From: Microbacterium sp.
GTDB lineage: Bacteria; Actinomycetota; Actinomycetes; Actinomycetales; Microbacteriaceae
Direction: 5' to 3'
Assembly (NCBI RefSeq): GCF_026393345.1
Contig: NZ_JAPLAI010000065.1
Location: 1 to 60,537, forward strand
DNA length: 60,537 bases
Positions within the stretch are counted from its first letter, which is position 1, and each line of letters starts with the position of its first letter. The position numbers and the translations under genes are program-made. Of the stretch, positions 56,818 to 60,537 are shown in pieces. A model generated the notes under the pieces. That model saw only the letters and a program-made list of their open reading frames with translations. It did no database searches and had not been told where the DNA came from.

Positions 56818-59091
56818 TCAAGCGGGCTGCGGTACTCGCGTCGCGGGTGCGGCGGGCACGGACTCCGCCGGCGGTGGTCGGAACCGTCGTAGGCGGAGGC
56901 TGTTGGTCACCACAAACACCGACGACAGGGCCATCGCTGCGGCGGCAACCAGGGGGTTGAGCAGGCCGAGCATCGCGATCGGGATCGCGGCGATGTTGTA
57001 CGCGAACGCCCAGAACAGGTTGCCCTTGATGGTGCCCAGGGTGCGACGCGACAGTCGGATCGCATCCGCGACAACCAGGAGATCGCCGGAGGCGATGGTC
57101 ACGTCGCTGGCGGCGATGGCGGCGTCCGTCCCGCCCCCCATCGCGATGCCGAGATCGGCCGCGGCGAGGGCCGCGGCATCGTTCACACCGTCACCGACCA
57201 TCGCCACGACCCGCCCCGAGGATTGCAGCTGCCGGATAGCGTCGAGCTTCCCGGCGGGGGTGACTCCAGCCCGAACCTCGTCGATCCCGACCAGACCCGC
57301 GATGTGTTCGGCGGCGCCGGCGTTGTCGCCGGTGAGCAGCACAGGACGCAAGCCCAGGGCACGGAATCGGGCGATCGCGTCCGCGCTGGTGGGCTTGATG
57401 GTGTCAGAGACCGCGACGATACCGAGGAACTCCCCGTCGCGGGCGACCGCGATCACCGTGCCCCCAGCAGCCTCCAGCACCTCAGCCTCACCGCGGAAAC
57501 GGATCGGCAGATGAACGGACCACTGGTCCTCCACCCACTCCGGGCGTCCAGCCACGACCAGCGAGCCTTCCAGAACCGCCTGGACGCCGAACCCGGCGTG
57601 AGACGCGAACGTTTCCGCCACCGGTGGCGCACCGTGATGAGCGCTCACGATGGCCCGCGCCACGGGGTGTTCGGACCCCCACTCCGCGCCGGCCGCGATC
57701 CGCAGCAGTTCCTGGTCGGTGACGCCCGGCGCCGCCGAGACGGTGGTGACGGTCATCGCGCCCTGGGTGATGGTGCCGGTCTTGTCCAGCACGATTGTGT
57801 CGACCTGACGGGTCTGCTCGAGCACCTGCGGCCCTCTGATGAGGATGCCCAGCTGTGACCCGCGTCCGGTGCCGACTAGCAGCGCCGTGGGCGTAGCCAG
57901 GCCCAGTGCGCACGGGCAGGCGATGATCAGCGTCGCCACCGCAGCGGTGAACGCGACCTCGAGGGAGCCACCGACCAGCAGCCATCCGACGAACGCGACG
58001 ATCGCGAGGAGGATCACGATCGGAACGAACACGGCGGAGACCCGGTCGGCCAGGCGCTGCACGCGTGCTTTGCCGGTTTGGGCTTCATCCATCAGCCGCT
58101 GCATCCGCGCCAGTTCGGTGTCTGCCCCGACCCTTGTGATCTCGAGGATGAGACGCCCGCCGACGTTCACGGTGGCGCCTACGACCCGGGATCCGACGGT
58201 GACCTCGACCGGAACGGACTCGCCGGTCAGCATGCTGGCATCGATCGCCGAGGCCCCGTCCACGACGAGACCGTCTGAGGGGATCTTCTCGCCGGGGCGC
58301 ACCAGCACACGGTCCCGTACGGCAAGCTGCGCGATGGGGACCCGTTGCTCCACTCCGCCAACGAGGCGCGTGGCGTCTTTGGCGCCGAGCTCGAGCAGGG
58401 CGCGCAGAGCCTTGGATGAGGACTTCTTCGCGCGAGCCTCGGCGTACCGGCCAGCAAGGATGAACACCGTGACAAGGGCGGTGACCTCGAGGTAGATCTC
58501 TCCGCTTCCCGCTTCCGGGCTGCCGAACAGGGTGAAGGTCATGTGCATGCCGGACATCCCCGCCATGCCGAAGAACAGCGCGTACAGCGACCAGCCGAAC
58601 GAAGCGATGACGCCGAGGCTGATCAGGGTGTCCATCGTCGCTGCCCCATGGCGGGCGTTAACGAACGCCGCGCGGTGGAACGGCCACGCACCCCACACCG
58701 CGACCGGCGCGGTCAGGGTCAGCGCGAGCCACTGCCAGTTCGTGAACTGCAGCACCGGGATCATCGACATAAGCGCGACCGGCACCGCCAGCACGGTGCT
58801 GATCAGCAGCCGGCGGCGCAGGGACACCAGCTCGACGTCTTCGGTGGGTGCTGCGGCCGACGTGGACTCATCGATGACCGGGGCGGGAAGGGCTGCGGAG
58901 TAGCCGGCGGATTCGACCGCCGCGATCAGCTGCGCCGTCTCCACCCCGTCGGCGTGCACGCGAGCCTTCTCGGTCGCGTAATTGACCGTCGCCTCCACAC
59001 CCGGAATCTTGTTGAGTTTGCGTTCGATCCTGGTAGCGCAGGAGGCGCACGTCATGCCCGAGATATCGAGGTCCACATCGACGGTGCTCAT
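56818..59091 (-). CDS. copA: Copper-exporting P1B-type ATPase
   Basis: 757-aa Cu(I) ATPase. An N-terminal heavy-metal domain carries GMTCASC (Cys15, Cys18). The membrane metal site is CPC (392-394, [12 protein letters not shown]), the phosphorylation site DKTGT (Asp436), with TGES and [10 protein letters not shown] downstream. These are the canonical CopA features. The ATG overlaps the stop of the CopZ-like gene (ATGA), so the pair is co-translated under the CsoR promoter. Confidence 0.95.
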   Translation of the reverse strand: MSTVDVDLDISGMTCASCATRIERKLNKIPGVEATVNYATEKARVHADGVETAQLIAAVESAGYSAALPAPVIDESTSAAAPTEDVELVSLRRRLLISTVLAVPVALMSMIPVLQFTNWQWLALTLTAPVAVWGAWPFHRAAFVNARHGAATMDTLISLGVIASFGWSLYALFFGMAGMSGMHMTFTLFGSPEAGSGEIYLEVTALVTVFILAGRYAEARAKKSSSKALRALLELGAKDATRLVGGVEQRVPIAQLAVRDRVLVRPGEKIPSDGLVVDGASAIDASMLTGESVPVEVTVGSRVVGATVNVGGRLILEITRVGADTELARMQRLMDEAQTGKARVQRLADRVSAVFVPIVILLAIVAFVGWLLVGGSLEVAFTAAVATLIIACPCALGLATPTALLVGTGRGSQLGILIRGPQVLEQTRQVDTIVLDKTGTITQGAMTVTTVSAAPGVTDQELLRIAAGAEWGSEHPVARAIVSAHHGAPPVAETFASHAGFGVQAVLEGSLVVAGRPEWVEDQWSVHLPIRFRGEAEVLEAAGGTVIAVARDGEFLGIVAVSDTIKPTSADAIARFRALGLRPVLLTGDNAGAAEHIAGLVGIDEVRAGVTPAGKLDAIRQLQSSGRVVAMVGDGVNDAAALAAADLGIAMGGGTDAAIAASDVTIASGDLLVVADAIRLSRRTLGTIKGNLFWAFAYNIAAIPIAMLGLLNPLVAAAAMALSSVFVVTNSLRLRRFRPPPAESVPAAPATRVPQPA

Positions 59092-59414
59092 ACGGGTGTG
59101 CCGGCGAGGGCGTACCCCGCCTCCTCCACCGCGGCCCGCACGCGTGTGGCATCGATCGGCGCGGCGCTGTGGATCGTGACCCGCGAGGTTCCGCCGGCCT
59201 TCAGATCGACCGACACGCTGTCGACACCGTCGATCGCGGAGATCTCCTCGGTGACGCTCATCACGCAGTGCGAGCACGTCATCCCATCGACCAGCACCTC
59301 TTCCGCGACCGTGGATGCGGCGGGCTGCGTGTCGGGGACGGATGCCGTGGCGCAGCAGCTGCATCCGGCGGCGGAGTCGGTCAGACCCAGGTCGGTGCGC
59401 TCGTTCATGGTCAT
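59088..59414 (-). CDS. CopZ-like heavy-metal chaperone with extra Cys cluster
   Basis: 108-aa copper-carrier protein. The HMA domain has GMTCSHC (Cys47, Cys50) and the usual [11 protein letters not shown] ending. The N-terminal extension carries an additional cluster, GCSCCAT (Cys18, 20, 21), which standard CopZ lacks and which may bind another Cu(I). The ATG at 59414 has GAAAGG upstream. It sits between csoR and copA in one operon. Confidence 0.86.
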   Translation of the reverse strand: MTMNERTDLGLTDSAAGCSCCATASVPDTQPAASTVAEEVLVDGMTCSHCVMSVTEEISAIDGVDSVSVDLKAGGTSRVTIHSAAPIDATRVRAAVEEAGYALAGTPV

Positions 59415-59445
59415 GATGTGTGGCCTTTCGTTTCCGGGGGTGGGG

Positions 59446-59727
59446 TCAGGAGCGGACGAGGCGAGCGATCGCGTCGTTCGCTTCTCGGATCTTCTCCGCC
59501 GCGACGGCGCCGCCCTCGGCGGTCGCCTCCGCAACGCAATGGGACAGATGATCGGCCAGCAGCGACAATGCGACCGTCTCAAGCGCGCTTGTCGCCGCCG
59601 ACACCTGGGTGAGGATGTCGATGCAGTACTTGTCCTCCTCGACCATCCGTGCAATTCCGCGGACCTGACCCTCCGCGCGACTGAGGCGCTTGAGCAGGTC
59701 GTCCTTGTTCCCCGCGTAGCCGTTCAT
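59446..59727 (-). CDS. csoR: Copper-sensing repressor CsoR
   Basis: 93-aa DUF156-family repressor. The Cu(I) ligand triad is present: Cys35 (KYCIDIL), His60 and Cys64 (DHLSHCV), and the N-terminal KDDLLKRLSRAEGQVRGIARM helix is typical. Copper binding releases DNA and induces the operon. A matching operator lies directly upstream. Confidence 0.95.
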   Translation of the reverse strand: MNGYAGNKDDLLKRLSRAEGQVRGIARMVEEDKYCIDILTQVSAATSALETVALSLLADHLSHCVAEATAEGGAVAAEKIREANDAIARLVRS

Positions 59728-59735
59728 AGCGTCAA

Positions 59736-59757
59736 TACTATACCCCCCTACCGTATC
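59736..59757. promoter_or_regulatory. CsoR operator in the csoR promoter
   Basis: ATACTATACCCCCCTACCGTAT has AT-rich flanks around a run of six C, the known layout of CsoR sites. It lies nine bases upstream of the csoR ATG, so it would control csoR, the CopZ-like gene and copA together. Confidence 0.8.
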
Positions 59758-59875
59758 TTTATCTCCGGGAGCAGCCCACGCTTGAAGGCGAGGATGCCCG
59801 CAGGTCAAGGGAGCACGACGCGCCCTATCGCAAGAACCCTGCGCGATTTCGGACACCTTGGAGGATCATGCGGGC

Positions 59876-59995
59876 GTGAACATCGAGGTGCTTCATATCG
59901 ACGATTGCCCCAGCTGGGTTGAGGCGGGCAACCGCCTCCGTGGGGCGTTGAACGCCACAGGTTCGGGGACACGGAGATCAGCTATCGGGTCATAA
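59876..59995 (+). pseudogene. Remnant of a thioredoxin-like heavy-metal-cluster protein
   Basis: From a GTG the frame encodes 39 residues, starting VNIEVLHIDDCPSWVEAGNRLRGALNATG. This resembles the N-terminus of small thioredoxin-fold proteins found in mercury/copper clusters. After ATG (Ala-Thr-Gly) a one-base shift would continue GDTEISYRVIR, then the similarity stops. The gene is both frameshifted and truncated. The rest of 59728-60040 shows only the csoR promoter. Confidence 0.55.
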
Positions 59996-60040
59996 GGTGG
60001 CCTACCTGGCCGGTCTCGATACAACCTGCCGATGGGGCGT

Positions 60041-60397
60041 TCAGTTGCGGCCGCGGGTATCGCGTTTGGCGAGCTCGTGCAGGTGTGCGTTGTACTCGTC
60101 CAGTTCAGCTTCACCGGTGCGGTCAGCGTGCCGGTCGAGGCGCTTCGTCTCGCGTACGTCGCTACGGCTCCACTGCACTGCGACGGTGATCGCGAGGATT
60201 AGCGTCGGGATCTCGCCGATCGACCAGGCGATGCCGCCGCCTATGTACTGGTCTTCCAACGGGGTGGCTCCCCACGTGCGGCCCATCGCTCCAAACCACT
60301 CGGCGACCATCAGCCCCGATTGCATCATGATGGCGATACCGAAGAAGGCGTGCATCGCCATGATGCCGATGAGCATCAGTAGCCGGCCGGGGTACGG
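60041..60397 (-). pseudogene. CtaG/CopD-type cytochrome c oxidase assembly protein, 5'-truncated by an IS
   Basis: C-terminal part of a caa3-type CtaG membrane protein: PGRLLMLIGIMAMHAFFGIAIMMQSG, EWFGAMGRTWGATPLEDQYIGGG, IPTLILAITVAVQW and a basic tail. The frame stays open right up to the IS end at 60397/60398, so the upstream coding part has been displaced by the insertion. CtaG or CopD-CtaG fusions belong to copper metabolism, consistent with the island. Confidence 0.85.
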
Positions 60398-60537
60398 TGA
60401 AGCGCCCCAGGTTTTCTGCCGCTCCTATGCGGGTTGCGGCTCTCGGGTGAGGGTCGCGTAGTGGGCTTGCTCGAACTCGGCGGGTGGGACGTAGCCGAGG
60501 CTCGAGTGAAGCCTACGAGTGTTGTACCAGTCGACCC
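60398..60537. mobile_element. IS3-family insertion sequence, end only (runs off the window)
   Basis: The boundary is the terminal repeat TGAAGCGCCCCAGGTTTTCT beginning at 60398, typical of IS3-family ends. The transposase 3' end lies just inside. The rest of the element is beyond the window. Confidence 0.85.
60425..60537 (-). CDS. IS3-family transposase OrfB, C-terminal fragment
   Basis: The minus strand from the window edge encodes 37 residues beginning VDWYNTRRLHSSLGYVPPAEF and ending in PQPA at the TAG (60425-60427). WYNxxRxHSxLGYxxPxEF is the highly conserved C-terminus of IS3-family integrase-type transposases. It is truncated only by the window edge. Confidence 0.92.
   Translation of the reverse strand, partial: VDWYNTRRLHSSLGYVPPAEFEQAHYATLTREPQPA

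Overview
The window is about 60.5 kb of high-GC actinobacterial DNA. GTG starts are common, genes often overlap by four bases (GTGA or ATGA), and the chromosomal parts are rich in the string GGATGCGG/CCGCATCC. Gene content and protein style suggest Microbacterium or a close Microbacteriaceae relative. This is a judgement from the sequence, not a database match.

Region 1 (1-20.2 kb) is a purine salvage and ureide catabolism locus. It holds a xanthine dehydrogenase FAD subunit, a fused 2Fe-2S/molybdopterin subunit broken by a frameshift, two adenosine/adenine-deaminase-family enzymes, an XRE-cupin regulator, a four-gene NMT1/TauABC-type ABC importer, a guanine-deaminase-like amidohydrolase, allantoate amidohydrolase, a PucG-like ureidoglycine aminotransferase, an AtzH-amidase fusion, an acetamidase/formamidase, allantoinase, OHCU decarboxylase and HIU hydrolase. 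Together they could import purines, deaminate them and degrade urate-derived ureides to glyoxylate and ammonia. No urate oxidase is present in the window.

Region 2 (20.2-33.1 kb) is ordinary chromosome: apt, a GH13 glucosidase with a candidate LacI-type operator, an M20 hydrolase, a Pr6Pr membrane protein, a KimA-like permease, sufS-sufU, a membrane protein, a DEAD-box helicase whose tail looks frameshifted, and an SRPBCC/ArsR pair.

Region 3 (33,097-51,563) is an 18.5-kb Tn7-like transposon with recognisable terminal inverted repeats (22 of 25 positions identical). At its left end are TnsA-, TnsB- and TnsC-like genes and a TniQ-like protein carrying six C-terminal zinc treble-clef repeats. 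The cargo is defence and addiction genes: a metallophosphoesterase, small HTH and MbcA-type proteins, an adenine-N6 methyltransferase with a PLD-type nuclease and an Mrr-type nuclease, a ubiquitin-like conjugation operon (tandem Ubl, E2, JAB-E1), a HigB-like/HigA-ImmA pair, and a split HipA kinase system whose second gene carries a HIRAN domain.

Region 4 (51.6-60.5 kb) starts five bases beyond the transposon with another, different transposon-type end, followed by a copper-resistance island: a YHS protein, two P1B ATPases, a BNR-type lipoprotein, DUF305 and DUF6153 proteins, a CopZ-like chaperone and CsoR with its operator. It ends in a thioredoxin-like gene remnant and a CtaG-like gene cut by an IS3-family element that runs off the window.
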